Shown here piece after piece: positions 1 through 7,809 of a stretch of DNA of 13,053 bases. The notes beneath the pieces were generated by a model, which searched no databases, was not told where the DNA came from, and was given only the letters and a program-made list of their open reading frames with translations. The stretch comes from Actinomycetes bacterium (GTDB lineage: Bacteria > Actinomycetota > Actinomycetes > Propionibacteriales > Propionibacteriaceae): positions 1-13,053 of the forward strand of contig JAEZYG010000054.1 of NCBI GenBank assembly GCA_023419175.1, written 5' to 3'. How positions within the stretch are numbered: position 1 is the first letter of the stretch; the number at the start of each line of letters is the position of its first letter. The translations under genes and the position numbers were made by a program.

Positions 1-1320
1 TCCCATCCCTGCAACCAAAGATTTCGGATGCAAAACCACGGTCGGTTGATCTCCTTGTGCACATCGCTCAGCTGTGCGATCGGAGATGACGATCTTTCCC
101 GACGTTTCCTGTGTCGGATTTTCAACAATCGATCCTGGAAGTGGCGGGACTGGCCAGGGCTGTTCTCTCACCAACTCGATATGATCTCCGTCCAGTAAAG
201 CTGAGGTGACAGAAGCGACATCACCGCTATGCGCCCAACCGAGCATGTCGAGAGCGGGGACTTTCAACGAATCGGTAGCGGTGGTGACAACAGGCGTCGC
301 CCCTAAGCCTTCAGCTAGACGGGTCGCCAGTTCATTAGCTCCCCCTACATGTCCACCGACGAGAGGAACGACAAAATTACCACCTTGATCGATGACGACA
401 ACTCCTGGATCGACTTTCTTCGAGGTGAGAAGCGGAGCGATGATTCTCGTTGTCGCGCCTAAGGCCAAATGGGAGATGATCAGATCGCATGAGAGAAAAG
501 CTTCGCTAAGCCCTTGAGAAGTAGGTCCGTCAAAAACACGAGTCTTGACGCCTAAAATCTGTTCGATTCGTTCAGCTCTCGAACGAGCATGGGAGGAGGC
601 TAGAACCTGACCGATCACCAATTGATTCCACTCACTCTCGGCTAGACGGGCATTGACCGTTGAGGGCAGATCATCGCTGATCTGTGGAGTGGCGACAGTA
701 ATCGCCTCATTATCCCATTCCTCATCGGGATGGTGAGCCAAGATCAATACGACATTGGGATGCTTGACATCGTCGCAGGAGGACAATTCGTCCGCATTCA
801 TGATACGCACGCGTTCATCATCTTCACCCAAGCGTTCAGCGAGGACGAAAGTGCGGTTGAGATCGCGAAGAGGATCGACCAACGAGCTCATTGGCTCGCG
901 TGGATCGGTCATCACAGCGACTTTGGTATAGCGCCGGGCTGCTGTAATGGCTGCTTCAACGGGTCGACCATGAGCTGAGACAGTAATCGCATCTTCCCAG
1001 GGCAAGCAGACTCGCGCGAAAGCTTCAGCCACTGACGAGGGGGCAGGTTTGACGATTGGACGCAATCCATAACTGCGCAATGAGCGAACGACACCGAACC
1101 ATAGAGGATCGCCCGATGCGATAATGACCACCTTCGCCGACTCGTCAAGAGAGGAGATCTTCTCTACGGCTGGTTTCAAAGCACCTAAGACGATCTGGCG
1201 TTTTTCATCTACACCGAGGGCTTCAAGATGGCGACGTCCACCGACCACATAATCGGCCTCTTGAGCCGCCAGACGCAATTCGTCGCTGAGCTGTCCTAAA
1301 TATCCATAGACTGTAATCAT
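1..1320 (-). CDS. cbiEGH: CbiE-CbiG fusion (partial at the window edge; probably CbiEGH)
   Basis: The reading frame starts at an ATG at 1320 and stays open for 440 codons to the left edge, so the 3' end is missing. Residues 1-210 are a CbiE-type precorrin methyltransferase (ASGDPLWFGV at 69-78, SAHGR at 115-119), which methylates C5 of the corrin ring using SAM. Residues 280-440 are CbiG (LGATTRIIAPLL at 287-298, PLVGGHVGGANELA at 319-332), which opens the delta-lactone of cobalt-precorrin-5A with loss of acetaldehyde. The frame ends at LVAGMG, where the C-terminal CbiG domain usually begins. Propionibacterium freudenreichii is known to have a cbiEGH fusion, so a CbiH (C17 methyltransferase and ring contraction) domain probably follows outside the window; that is inference. 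CbiG marks the anaerobic pathway. The start overlaps the cbiF stop by 4 bases (ATGA), and the Shine-Dalgarno is weak, so translation is probably coupled. The genes are cytoplasmic enzymes of one operon. Confidence 0.9.
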   Translation of the reverse strand, partial: MITVYGYLGQLSDELRLAAQEADYVVGGRRHLEALGVDEKRQIVLGALKPAVEKISSLDESAKVVIIASGDPLWFGVVRSLRSYGLRPIVKPAPSSVAEAFARVCLPWEDAITVSAHGRPVEAAITAARRYTKVAVMTDPREPMSSLVDPLRDLNRTFVLAERLGEDDERVRIMNADELSSCDDVKHPNVVLILAHHPDEEWDNEAITVATPQISDDLPSTVNARLAESEWNQLVIGQVLASSHARSRAERIEQILGVKTRVFDGPTSQGLSEAFLSCDLIISHLALGATTRIIAPLLTSKKVDPGVVVIDQGGNFVVPLVGGHVGGANELATRLAEGLGATPVVTTATDSLKVPALDMLGWAHSGDVASVTSALLDGDHIELVREQPWPVPPLPGSIVENPTQETSGKIVISDRTAERCAQGDQPTVVLHPKSLVAGMG

Positions 1321-2177
1321 CGTCTTGTCTCTTTCATCTCATAGGCGAGTGCTCCATGCTCTCGCAAGTCGCTTTGCGCCTGGGGTTCAGCAGCGCGGTA
1401 TTCGTGGCGGAATCCAGGATGGTAAAGGTGAGAGCGTTTCGCAGCTTGTTGTTCGGCTAAGGCTGGACCGATCAAGACGATCGTATGCTTCCACAACTTG
1501 TGCTCTTTCATCGTTGCCGAAAGATCTTTCAATTCGACGCGCCACAGGCGTTCGTCTGGCCATGTCACTCGATAGCCAATGATGCATGGAGTATCGGGAG
1601 CATATCCTCCCGCCAGCAATTCCTCCTGGAGAACTTTATTGCGGGCAGCTGAAAGATAGATCGCCATCGTTGTCCCATGCTGCGCGAAGGAACGAATGGT
1701 CTCCCCATCTGGCATAGGAGTGCGTCCACCCTCAAGACGTGTGAGGATCATCGACTGTGCAACCTCTGGCAAGGTGATCTCATTATCCATCCGAGCTGCG
1801 GTGGCACTGAAAGCCGAAATCCCGGGGATAGTCTCATAGGAGATCCCAATTTGGCGACACAGATCCCGCTGCTCTGCGGTTGCTCCATAGATATCGGGAT
1901 CGCCTGTATGGACACGGGCAACGAGCAATCCCTCATCGCGAGCTCGCGTATAGAGAGGGATGAGATCCTCGAGGGGAATCGTAGCGGAATCAATCACCTC
2001 AGCTTCAGGCTTGTGATGAGCGATAATTCCCGGATGTACAAGGGAAGATGCCCAGATGATAATGTCGGCATCGGCGATCACTCGATGTCCTCTGAGTGTG
2101 ATTAAATCATCTGCTCCCGGACCTGCACCGACGAAGACAACCAATCCTTTATCCGTTGCATGACGTAATCCGCTCAT
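1317..2177 (-). CDS. cbiF: Cobalt-precorrin-4 C11-methyltransferase
   Basis: This 286-residue protein belongs to the CobM/CbiF family. It transfers a methyl group from SAM to C11 of cobalt-precorrin-4, giving cobalt-precorrin-5A, the substrate of the CbiG domain encoded next. Family motifs visible are the N-terminal GAGPGADDLIT loop (about residues 18-28), WASSLVHP, the HTGDPDIYGA SAM/substrate loop, the following EQ, and IPGISAFSATAA. The length is slightly above the usual 250-260, with a charged C-terminal tail. The start is well supported: a full AGGAGG Shine-Dalgarno lies 6 bases upstream. The gene overlaps cbiL and cbiE-G by 4 bases at each end (ATGA), so it is the middle of a coupled operon. 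CobM of the aerobic route is the alternative name; the neighbouring CbiG argues for the cobalt-containing substrate. Confidence 0.95.
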   Translation of the reverse strand: MSGLRHATDKGLVVFVGAGPGADDLITLRGHRVIADADIIIWASSLVHPGIIAHHKPEAEVIDSATIPLEDLIPLYTRARDEGLLVARVHTGDPDIYGATAEQRDLCRQIGISYETIPGISAFSATAARMDNEITLPEVAQSMILTRLEGGRTPMPDGETIRSFAQHGTTMAIYLSAARNKVLQEELLAGGYAPDTPCIIGYRVTWPDERLWRVELKDLSATMKEHKLWKHTIVLIGPALAEQQAAKRSHLYHPGFRHEYRAAEPQAQSDLREHGALAYEMKETRR

Positions 2178-2938
2178 AGCTGTCCTCCTGTGGCCTGTCG
2201 TGTCGGTGGGCAGATGATGGTGCTGAAATAGGGCAAGCTCTCATCGTCCATCTGCACAAGGGGGGAAATCTTTTGATCTTTGAGACCGATATCGCTTCCC
2301 AACACTGCATTGTCCAAACGACCCATCTCATCCAATTTCTCTTTCAAGGCGGTAATCGTTCGTCCACCTTTGTAAATGGTGATGCTATCTGCAATAGCGC
2401 CGACTGCTTCGATCGCTTCAGAGCCGACTGTCGCAGGTATAAGGGCGAGAATTTCTTTACCCTCACATAGAGGGATACGGCTTTGAGCCGCTAAAGCTTG
2501 CATCGCGGTTATTCCTGGAACGATTTCTATCGCCAAATCGGCGATATGTTCGCGTACGCTTGCGCTGAGATAGGAGAATGTCGAATAGACCGATGGGTCA
2601 CCAATTGTGGCAAAAGCTACTGTTTTCGCTCCTGAATTGAACGCTTCTACCGCCTTAGAAGCCGATAACTGCCACGATTGCAAACGTTTAGGCCCTCGTC
2701 CGCTACGTTCAGCCATCGAAAAGGGAATGCGGACGATACATTCTTCCTTGTGGGGAAGCTGAGTCATGACGATCTGTTCGGCTCGTCCGATAGTGGCACT
2801 TCTCGATTCTGTAGCCGGAACCAAGATCACATCTGCGCTATCGAGAGCGTTGAGAGCCTTGACGGTGACCAGCTCGGGATCACCAGGTCCGACACCGATG
2901 CCGATGAGGCGGGGAGTGGAGGTGTCTATCGGGCTCAT
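2174..2938 (-). CDS. cbiL: Cobalt-precorrin-2 C20-methyltransferase
   Basis: CbiL methylates C20 of cobalt-precorrin-2 with SAM to give cobalt-precorrin-3. Visible family motifs are GIGVGPGDPELVT near the N-terminus, TIGDPSVYSTFSYL in the middle and IVPGITAMQA. I chose the ATG at 2938 (254 residues, starting MSPIDTSTP): it has AGGAG five bases upstream and puts the conserved GIGVGPGDPE loop near the N-terminus, as is usual. The frame is open back to a TTG at 3001, and an ATG at 2962 also has an AGGGG seven bases upstream, so a protein eight residues longer is possible. The 85-base gap to cbiP holds no obvious terminator or strong promoter, so it is likely read from the cbiP promoter. Its 3' end overlaps cbiF by 4 bases. 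Confidence 0.93.
   Translation of the reverse strand: MSPIDTSTPRLIGIGVGPGDPELVTVKALNALDSADVILVPATESRSATIGRAEQIVMTQLPHKEECIVRIPFSMAERSGRGPKRLQSWQLSASKAVEAFNSGAKTVAFATIGDPSVYSTFSYLSASVREHIADLAIEIVPGITAMQALAAQSRIPLCEGKEILALIPATVGSEAIEAVGAIADSITIYKGGRTITALKEKLDEMGRLDNAVLGSDIGLKDQKISPLVQMDDESLPYFSTIICPPTRQATGGQL
2184..2189 (-). promoter_or_regulatory. Strong Shine-Dalgarno of cbiF
   Basis: On the minus strand this reads AGGAGG, 6 bases before the cbiF ATG at 2177. It lies inside the end of cbiL and fixes the cbiF start. Confidence 0.8.
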
Positions 2939-3023
2939 CTGTTCTCCTGTTCTATCTAGCATTAGGCAACCCCTGTTAACTTTAGGAAAACGACTATTCA
3001 ATGTCGATGGAACAAGGGCTGGT

Positions 3024-4484
3024 TCAGCTCTGCGCGTGATAAGCCATCTCGATCATGGCGTCGATGTCGAGATGTTCTTCGCATGCATGAGCCAAAGATT
3101 CGATCATCGCCTCTCGATGATCGTTCATCGTTGCAGCCTGTGGATCTGTTCTCCAATCGCTTCCGATCGTCTTGGCCACATAGTCGAGATAGGCTCGACG
3201 AAATTCATCGGATTCCAAGGATCCGTGCATCATAGTTCCTGCCACCGATCCACTCATCACACCGTCAAGGAAAGCTTCATCCGCTTGAGCATTGGGGGTG
3301 CAAATACCGTGGTGAATCTCATAGCCACTGGCTTCAATGCCTCTCCATGATGCCTGAGAACGCGTAGTGATCTTTTCGGGGCGGAAGGTGACATCGATGG
3401 GTAATAATTTCAAACCTTCAGCCTGATCTGCCGACTCAATACCATCGACGATACGGTGTCCTAACATCTGATATCCGCCACAGATTCCCAAGACGGGACG
3501 CGATTGGGTTGCCCGTTGAACGATGACGTCGGCTATCCCTTGAGCTCGCAACCATTCCAAATCGCTGATCGTCGAGCGAGAGCCAGGCAAGACGAGTAGA
3601 TCTGCCTGGGCGCACGTCTTGGGATCAGTGGTCACATGGACGCTGACATTAGCTTCAGCAGCTAAGGCGTCTACATCTGTTGCATTGGAGATACGGGGCA
3701 GACGCACCACGGCGACATTCAGTTGAGAGGTATCGCTTTGTTCCACATGATCGTGACGCCATCGCCCCACCTCTAAGGTGTCTTCTCCATCGAGCCATAC
3801 CCCACGTAGCCATGGCACAGTTCCGAGATGTTTCATCGCTGTCAAGGAGGTGATCTTGTCCAATCCTGGTGTAAGGATCTGATCGTCTCCTCTGAATTTA
3901 TTGATGATATAACCTCGTAGAAGGGCTCGATCTTCATCGTCAAGAAGTGCCCATGTCCCATAGAGACTTGCCAGCACTCCCCCACGGTCGATATCGCCAA
4001 CGATGATGGTGGGAAGGTTGAAATGCCTAGCTAATCCCATATTTACATAGTCGCCATCTCTCAGATTGATCTCTGCAGGGCTACCTGCTCCTTCACAGAT
4101 CACGATCTGGTGGCTATCGGCTAATTCTCGATAGGCTTCCCATGCAGCTTCAGCTAGGTGACGACGTCCATGGGCGTATTGTCCAGATTCTAAAGTTCCA
4201 GCCGGTTTGCCGCGTAAGACGATGAAGCTACGCCGATCAGATCCCGGTTTCAATAAGACGGGATTCATCGCAGAATTCGGCTCACAGCGTGAAGCGAGAG
4301 CCTGAAGATATTGAGCTCGTCCAATTTCAGCTCCATCGGCACAGACCATGGAGTTATTGCTCATATTCTGAGCTTTATAGCACGCGACATCGATGCCCCG
4401 ATTGGACAAAGCCCGGCAGATCCCGGTGACAAGGAGGGATTTTCCCGCATCGGATGATGTTCCTGCGATCAATATACCGACCAT
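3024..4484 (-). CDS. cbiP: Cobyric acid synthase (glutamine-hydrolysing)
   Basis: CbiP/CobQ amidates side chains b, d, e and g of adenosylcobyrinate a,c-diamide using ATP and glutamine, giving adenosylcobyric acid. The 486-residue length is typical. Residues 8-16 (GTSSDAGKS) are the P-loop-like ATP site, and NMGLA and VGDIDRGGVLASLYGT at about 148-177 are the synthetase signature. The C-terminal half is a triad-type glutaminase, with the nucleophile Cys335 in GICGGYQMLG and GYEIHHG at 387-393. It is the first gene of the minus-strand operon. No Shine-Dalgarno precedes the ATG. Instead a TAAGCT hexamer ends 6 bases upstream with an ATGACG 17 bases further on, consistent with a leaderless transcript. 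It is divergent from hemA across 156 bases. Confidence 0.96.
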   Translation of the reverse strand: MVGILIAGTSSDAGKSLLVTGICRALSNRGIDVACYKAQNMSNNSMVCADGAEIGRAQYLQALASRCEPNSAMNPVLLKPGSDRRSFIVLRGKPAGTLESGQYAHGRRHLAEAAWEAYRELADSHQIVICEGAGSPAEINLRDGDYVNMGLARHFNLPTIIVGDIDRGGVLASLYGTWALLDDEDRALLRGYIINKFRGDDQILTPGLDKITSLTAMKHLGTVPWLRGVWLDGEDTLEVGRWRHDHVEQSDTSQLNVAVVRLPRISNATDVDALAAEANVSVHVTTDPKTCAQADLLVLPGSRSTISDLEWLRAQGIADVIVQRATQSRPVLGICGGYQMLGHRIVDGIESADQAEGLKLLPIDVTFRPEKITTRSQASWRGIEASGYEIHHGICTPNAQADEAFLDGVMSGSVAGTMMHGSLESDEFRRAYLDYVAKTIGSDWRTDPQAATMNDHREAMIESLAHACEEHLDIDAMIEMAYHAQS

Positions 4485-4490
4485 AAGATG

Positions 4491-4519
4491 AGCTTATCTT
4501 GCCTGAGCGATCACGTCAT
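4491..4519 (-). promoter_or_regulatory. Likely leaderless promoter of cbiP
   Basis: On the minus strand, ATGACG (4514-4519, 4 of 6 to the -35 consensus), a 17-base spacer, and TAAGCT (4491-4496, fits TANNNT) precede the ATG at 4484 by exactly 6 bases. Transcription would start at or next to the A of the ATG, and no Shine-Dalgarno is present. Leaderless mRNAs are common in actinobacteria. The assignment is by eye. Confidence 0.5.
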
Positions 4520-4606
4520 GTTCTAATCCGTTCATCATCTCGACAGATATGCCAGCTTTATCACCATTTCTCTCTCCCTTTTCCCGTAAAGAGACCTCTT
4601 AGATCT

Positions 4607-4621
4607 GTTCATTTAGTGAAC
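4607..4621. promoter_or_regulatory. Inverted repeat, possible operator before hemA
   Basis: GTTCA and TGAAC form a perfect 5-base inverted repeat around a 5-base centre (GTTCATTTAGTGAAC). It covers the expected -35 region of the putative hemA promoter. I recognise no named regulator for it. The symmetry and position suggest a repressor site, but a short palindrome of this size can occur by chance. Confidence 0.35.
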
Positions 4622-4628
4622 GATATGC

Positions 4629-4634
4629 CATGAT
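4629..4634 (+). promoter_or_regulatory. Putative -10 hexamer of hemA (leaderless)
   Basis: CATGAT matches 4 of 6 of TATAAT and ends 6 bases before the GTG at 4641. No Shine-Dalgarno is visible. It is weaker than the cbiP and cbiJ equivalents, and the -35 region (around 4606-4611) matches poorly. Confidence 0.3.
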
Positions 4635-4640
4635 GACTGG

Positions 4641-5855
4641 GTGTCTCTCTATGCCAGAACCGCCGACCATCTCCACCAAGGTCTCACCACCGTCGAACGT
4701 TTAACCCCTCATGTAGATGCCATTGAAGCCGATCTGGTCGCTCATGAAGCCGTCGATGGGGTAATCGTCTTGGCTACCTGTAATCGCGTGGAAATCTTCA
4801 CTGAGATTTCTACGCCAGAGGCCTATGAGGTGATCGATACGATCATCGCCCGTCACGCACCGGCAGAAGCCGAGATGATGGGACGCTATCACGATGATGA
4901 AATTTTGGAGCACCTTTTCCGTTTAGCATGCGGTCTGGAATCTCAGGTAGTGGGAGAAAAAGAGATCACAGGACAGATGCGCCGCGCCTTGGGAAGAGCT
5001 CGCAATTTTTCAACCGCTTCTTTCTATCTAGCTCACAGTTTTGATACCGCTATTCGCGCTTCCAAGAGAGTTAATCACGAGACGGGGCTTGCCGGACGTG
5101 GTCGATCGATCGTCTCTGTCGGTTTGGCAATGATCGACAAGATCACCCCTTTGGCATCGTCTCGCTGTGTGATCGTTGGGACGGGTAATTATGCTGGCGC
5201 TGTTGCTGCGGCTTTGAAAGAATATCAAGTCTGTTCGATTCAAGTCTGGTCGGAATCGGGACGGGCGAAGCGTTTCGCTGAGGCTCATCAATTAGAAGCT
5301 GTGGATAGCGATGCTCTTGTCGAAACCATTGCCGATGCCGATCTGGTGGCAACATGTCGCGGTTTCGGTCGTCCCGCAATCCCCGTGGACAAGGTTCAGA
5401 AGGCGTTGACTATGCGAGATGCACAGCGTCAATTAACGATTCTCGATCTGGCGATCACCCACGATGTTGAGGCGAGTGTCGCCGATCTCGACCGGGTGCG
5501 TCTGATCGATCTACACGATATTTACGATGCCGTTCCTGAAGCTGACCGCGATCAGGTGATGAAAGCGGAAAAGATCATCGCTGAACAGCTCGATGAATTC
5601 GCTAAAGAGATGTCGGTTCGCGGTATCGGACACCATATCGCCGATTTGCATAGCTGGGCTGATCGTCATGTCCAAGCAGAGCTCGCCCGACTAGGTGAGC
5701 ACGCCGATCACGATGCTATTCAATCGTCTTTGAGACGTTTAAGCGCTTCACTTATTCATCTGCCGATCGTTCTTTTACGTCGTGCAGCGGCAGATCAGCG
5801 GGCGGGTCTGCTCGTCAACGATATACATGACATCATCGATCAGGAGAAGCGATGA
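4641..5855 (+). CDS. hemA: Glutamyl-tRNA reductase
   Basis: HemA reduces glutamyl-tRNA(Glu) to glutamate-1-semialdehyde with NADPH, the first committed step to 5-aminolevulinate and all tetrapyrroles. The nucleophile is Cys47 in ATCNRVEIF. Other signatures are GLESQVVGEKEITGQ (98-112), GKR-like RASKRVNHETGLAGRGRSIVSVG (139-161), a Rossmann loop VIVGTGNYAG (177-186) and a C-terminal dimerisation helix region from about 300. The 404-residue length is near the family norm. The usual N-terminal SHRTAP motif is not recognisable (TADHLHQGL stands in its place), and the usual STGAP segment reads ATCRGFGRP, so it is a divergent member. The GTG at 4641 is the only usable start after an in-frame stop at 4617. 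It heads the cobO-cbiA-cobA operon and overlaps cobO by 4 bases, so precursor supply is tied to B12 synthesis. I cannot tell whether the genome has a second hemA. Confidence 0.92.
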   Translation: MSLYARTADHLHQGLTTVERLTPHVDAIEADLVAHEAVDGVIVLATCNRVEIFTEISTPEAYEVIDTIIARHAPAEAEMMGRYHDDEILEHLFRLACGLESQVVGEKEITGQMRRALGRARNFSTASFYLAHSFDTAIRASKRVNHETGLAGRGRSIVSVGLAMIDKITPLASSRCVIVGTGNYAGAVAAALKEYQVCSIQVWSESGRAKRFAEAHQLEAVDSDALVETIADADLVATCRGFGRPAIPVDKVQKALTMRDAQRQLTILDLAITHDVEASVADLDRVRLIDLHDIYDAVPEADRDQVMKAEKIIAEQLDEFAKEMSVRGIGHHIADLHSWADRHVQAELARLGEHADHDAIQSSLRRLSASLIHLPIVLLRRAAADQRAGLLVNDIHDIIDQEKR

Positions 5856-6427
5856 GTGGGGATTCTACCTATGCGAAACGTCATGTGCCTTTGGTCATCG
5901 TGCATACGGGAGATGGAAAAGGTAAGACAACTGCCGCAATGGGCTTGGCTTTGCGTACCTGGTCGCAGGGGGATTCAATAGGTGTCTTCCAATTCGTGAA
6001 ATCGGGCAAATGGCGCACCGGAGAACAGATGGCTTTCTCCACTCTGTTCGAGCATTCACCTCATTTTCAAGGCTGCGAGTGGGAATCCGTTGGACATGGG
6101 TGGTCATGGTCAAAAAGTCGTCTTGATGAGGATCAAAAAGCTGAGGCGGCTCAAGAAGGATGGCGTTATATCCGCGAGGGGATTGCTAACGAAAAACATC
6201 GCCTATGGCTTTTAGATGAGTTCACCTACCCGATGATATGGGGATGGATAGATGTGGACGAGGTCGTCGATGTTCTTAGTCATCGTCCGGGGTTTCAGCA
6301 TGTGCTCATCACCGGACGACGTTGTCCCGAAAAGATTATTGAATGCGCTGATCTGGTGACAGAAATGCGTAAAATTAAGCATCCTTTCGATCAAGGTCAT
6401 CGTGGACAGAAAGGAATCGAATGGTGA
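5852..6427 (+). CDS. cobO: Corrinoid adenosyltransferase (CobO/BtuR type)
   Basis: This 191-residue ATP:cob(I)alamin/cob(I)yrinate a,c-diamide adenosyltransferase attaches the upper adenosyl ligand to reduced corrinoid. The P-loop is GDGKGKTT (20-27). Further family signatures are LWLLDEFTYP (118-127), VLITGR (151-156), CADLVTEM (165-172) and a C-terminal KHPFDQGHRGQKGIEW. The length matches the family. The start has AGGAG five bases upstream and an ATGA overlap with hemA. The end overlaps cbiA by 7 bases. Its place beside cbiA fits adenosylation of the a,c-diamide made by CbiA, before the remaining amidations by CbiP. It is a cytoplasmic enzyme. Confidence 0.96.
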   Translation: MSGDSTYAKRHVPLVIVHTGDGKGKTTAAMGLALRTWSQGDSIGVFQFVKSGKWRTGEQMAFSTLFEHSPHFQGCEWESVGHGWSWSKSRLDEDQKAEAAQEGWRYIREGIANEKHRLWLLDEFTYPMIWGWIDVDEVVDVLSHRPGFQHVLITGRRCPEKIIECADLVTEMRKIKHPFDQGHRGQKGIEW

Positions 6428-7809
6428 AGATACCCCGTTTCCTCATCGCAGCTCCCTCCTCTGGACAGGGAAAGACGATGTTGACCATCGCGATCATGGC
6501 GGCTTTAGCTCAACGCGGTATGACGATAGCTGCCAATAAAGTCGGTCCTGACTATATCGATCCTGGCTATCACTATTTGGCTACTGGACGTCCCTCGCGC
6601 AATCTGGATGCGGTCATGTGTCCTGAGAACCTGATCGCTCCTTTACTCGCCCACGGATTTCTCACCCCCTACCCTGCCGATATCGCGATGATTGAAGGGG
6701 TGATGGGTCTTTTCGATGGAAAACTCGGCTCTCAAGGGCGTGGATCCTCAGCTCATATTGCCTCTTTGACCTCCACTCCTGTGATCGTATGCGCGGACGC
6801 ATCGAGAACGTCTCGAACGGTAGCGGCAACGGTCATGGGTCTTCAATCTTTTGATCCCTCAATCCACATCGCTGGTGTGATTTTCAATAAGGTCTCCTCC
6901 CCTCGTCAAGAAGCCGAGATTCGAGATGCGATGAAGCAGGTGGATATCCCCATCATCGGTTGTGTTCCCCGACACGCAGATGCGACGACCCCTTCACGTC
7001 ACCTTGGCTTGGTTCCTGCAGAAGAGCGTCCTCAAGCTGGCGAGCAGTTGGCGAGCTTTTCTCAACTGATCGATCGCCATGTCGATCTGGACGCCCTGGT
7101 GGCGATTGCATCATCGGCTCCCGATCTGGATGTAGAGCCTTGGGATCCCGCTCAGGTGGTAAGCCCTCCTTCAACACGGCGTCCTCTTGTCGCGATGGCT
7201 GGAGGAAAAGCGTTCACCTTCCGCTATGCCGAGACATCGGAATTGCTGGCGGCGGGCGGTTGCGAGGTGATCGAATTCGATCCGACATGCGATCATCATC
7301 TTCCCGATCAGATCTCAGGTCTCTATCTTGGTGGCGGATTCCCCCAAGTTCATGCTGAGCAGATCAGCGCCAATCGCGATCTGCTGGATCGCTTGTCTGC
7401 TCTCATTTCTGCAGGCATTCCCACCGTCGCCGAATGTGCAGGCTATCTCTATTTGACCTCCCATCTCGATGGACATGAGATGATCGGCGCTCTTACAGTC
7501 AAAGCCGAGATGGAAAAACGCTTGAAAATGGGGTATCGCTTAGCAAAATCTCCTCACGATACCGTGCTGTGTCCTTCTGGCACTGAGGTGATCGGACATG
7601 AATTCCATCGCACCCATGTCCTTCACGATAAGGACTATATGCCTGCCTGGGAATTCGATCAGATCGGTTCGGATGGAATAACCGCTATCGACAGTTTAGG
7701 ACGTCCCTTCCTCCATGCGAGCTATCTCCATACCCACTGGGCGGGATATCCTAACCTTGCTCAATCTTTCATCAATGCCGTGCACAGATTCGATAAGGAG
7801 CGTTCATGA
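6421..7809 (+). CDS. cbiA: Cobyrinic acid a,c-diamide synthase
   Basis: CbiA/CobB amidates the a and c acetate side chains of cobyrinate using ATP and glutamine. The 462-residue protein has an N-terminal synthetase domain with P-loop SSGQGKT (13-19), NKVGPDYIDPGYH (39-51), GRPSRNLD (56-63) and EGVMGLFDG (92-100). The C-terminal triad-type glutaminase has GLYLGGGFPQ (300-309), nucleophile Cys339 in AECAGYLYL and a late SYLHTHW that should carry the catalytic His. The usual ECGG reads ECAG here. The start (ATG at 6421) follows an AAAGGA and lies inside the end of cobO. Its stop overlaps the cobA start by 4 bases. Hydrogenobyrinate-specific CobB is the aerobic counterpart; context favours CbiA. 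Confidence 0.96.
   Translation: MVKIPRFLIAAPSSGQGKTMLTIAIMAALAQRGMTIAANKVGPDYIDPGYHYLATGRPSRNLDAVMCPENLIAPLLAHGFLTPYPADIAMIEGVMGLFDGKLGSQGRGSSAHIASLTSTPVIVCADASRTSRTVAATVMGLQSFDPSIHIAGVIFNKVSSPRQEAEIRDAMKQVDIPIIGCVPRHADATTPSRHLGLVPAEERPQAGEQLASFSQLIDRHVDLDALVAIASSAPDLDVEPWDPAQVVSPPSTRRPLVAMAGGKAFTFRYAETSELLAAGGCEVIEFDPTCDHHLPDQISGLYLGGGFPQVHAEQISANRDLLDRLSALISAGIPTVAECAGYLYLTSHLDGHEMIGALTVKAEMEKRLKMGYRLAKSPHDTVLCPSGTEVIGHEFHRTHVLHDKDYMPAWEFDQIGSDGITAIDSLGRPFLHASYLHTHWAGYPNLAQSFINAVHRFDKERS

Noticed and set aside
912..1148. Out-of-frame open frames inside cbiE-G and other large genes
   Set aside because: They overlap strongly supported enzymes in other frames and show no family motifs.
2939..3001. 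CbiL starting at the TTG at 3001
   Set aside because: It would add 21 atypical residues; ATGs at 2938 and 2962 have proper ribosome binding sites.
4485..4640. Cobalamin riboswitch on the minus strand (a GGGAA and a later GGTG are present)
   Set aside because: The spacing and the surrounding conserved core are absent, and the interval is too short to hold the full fold plus two promoters.
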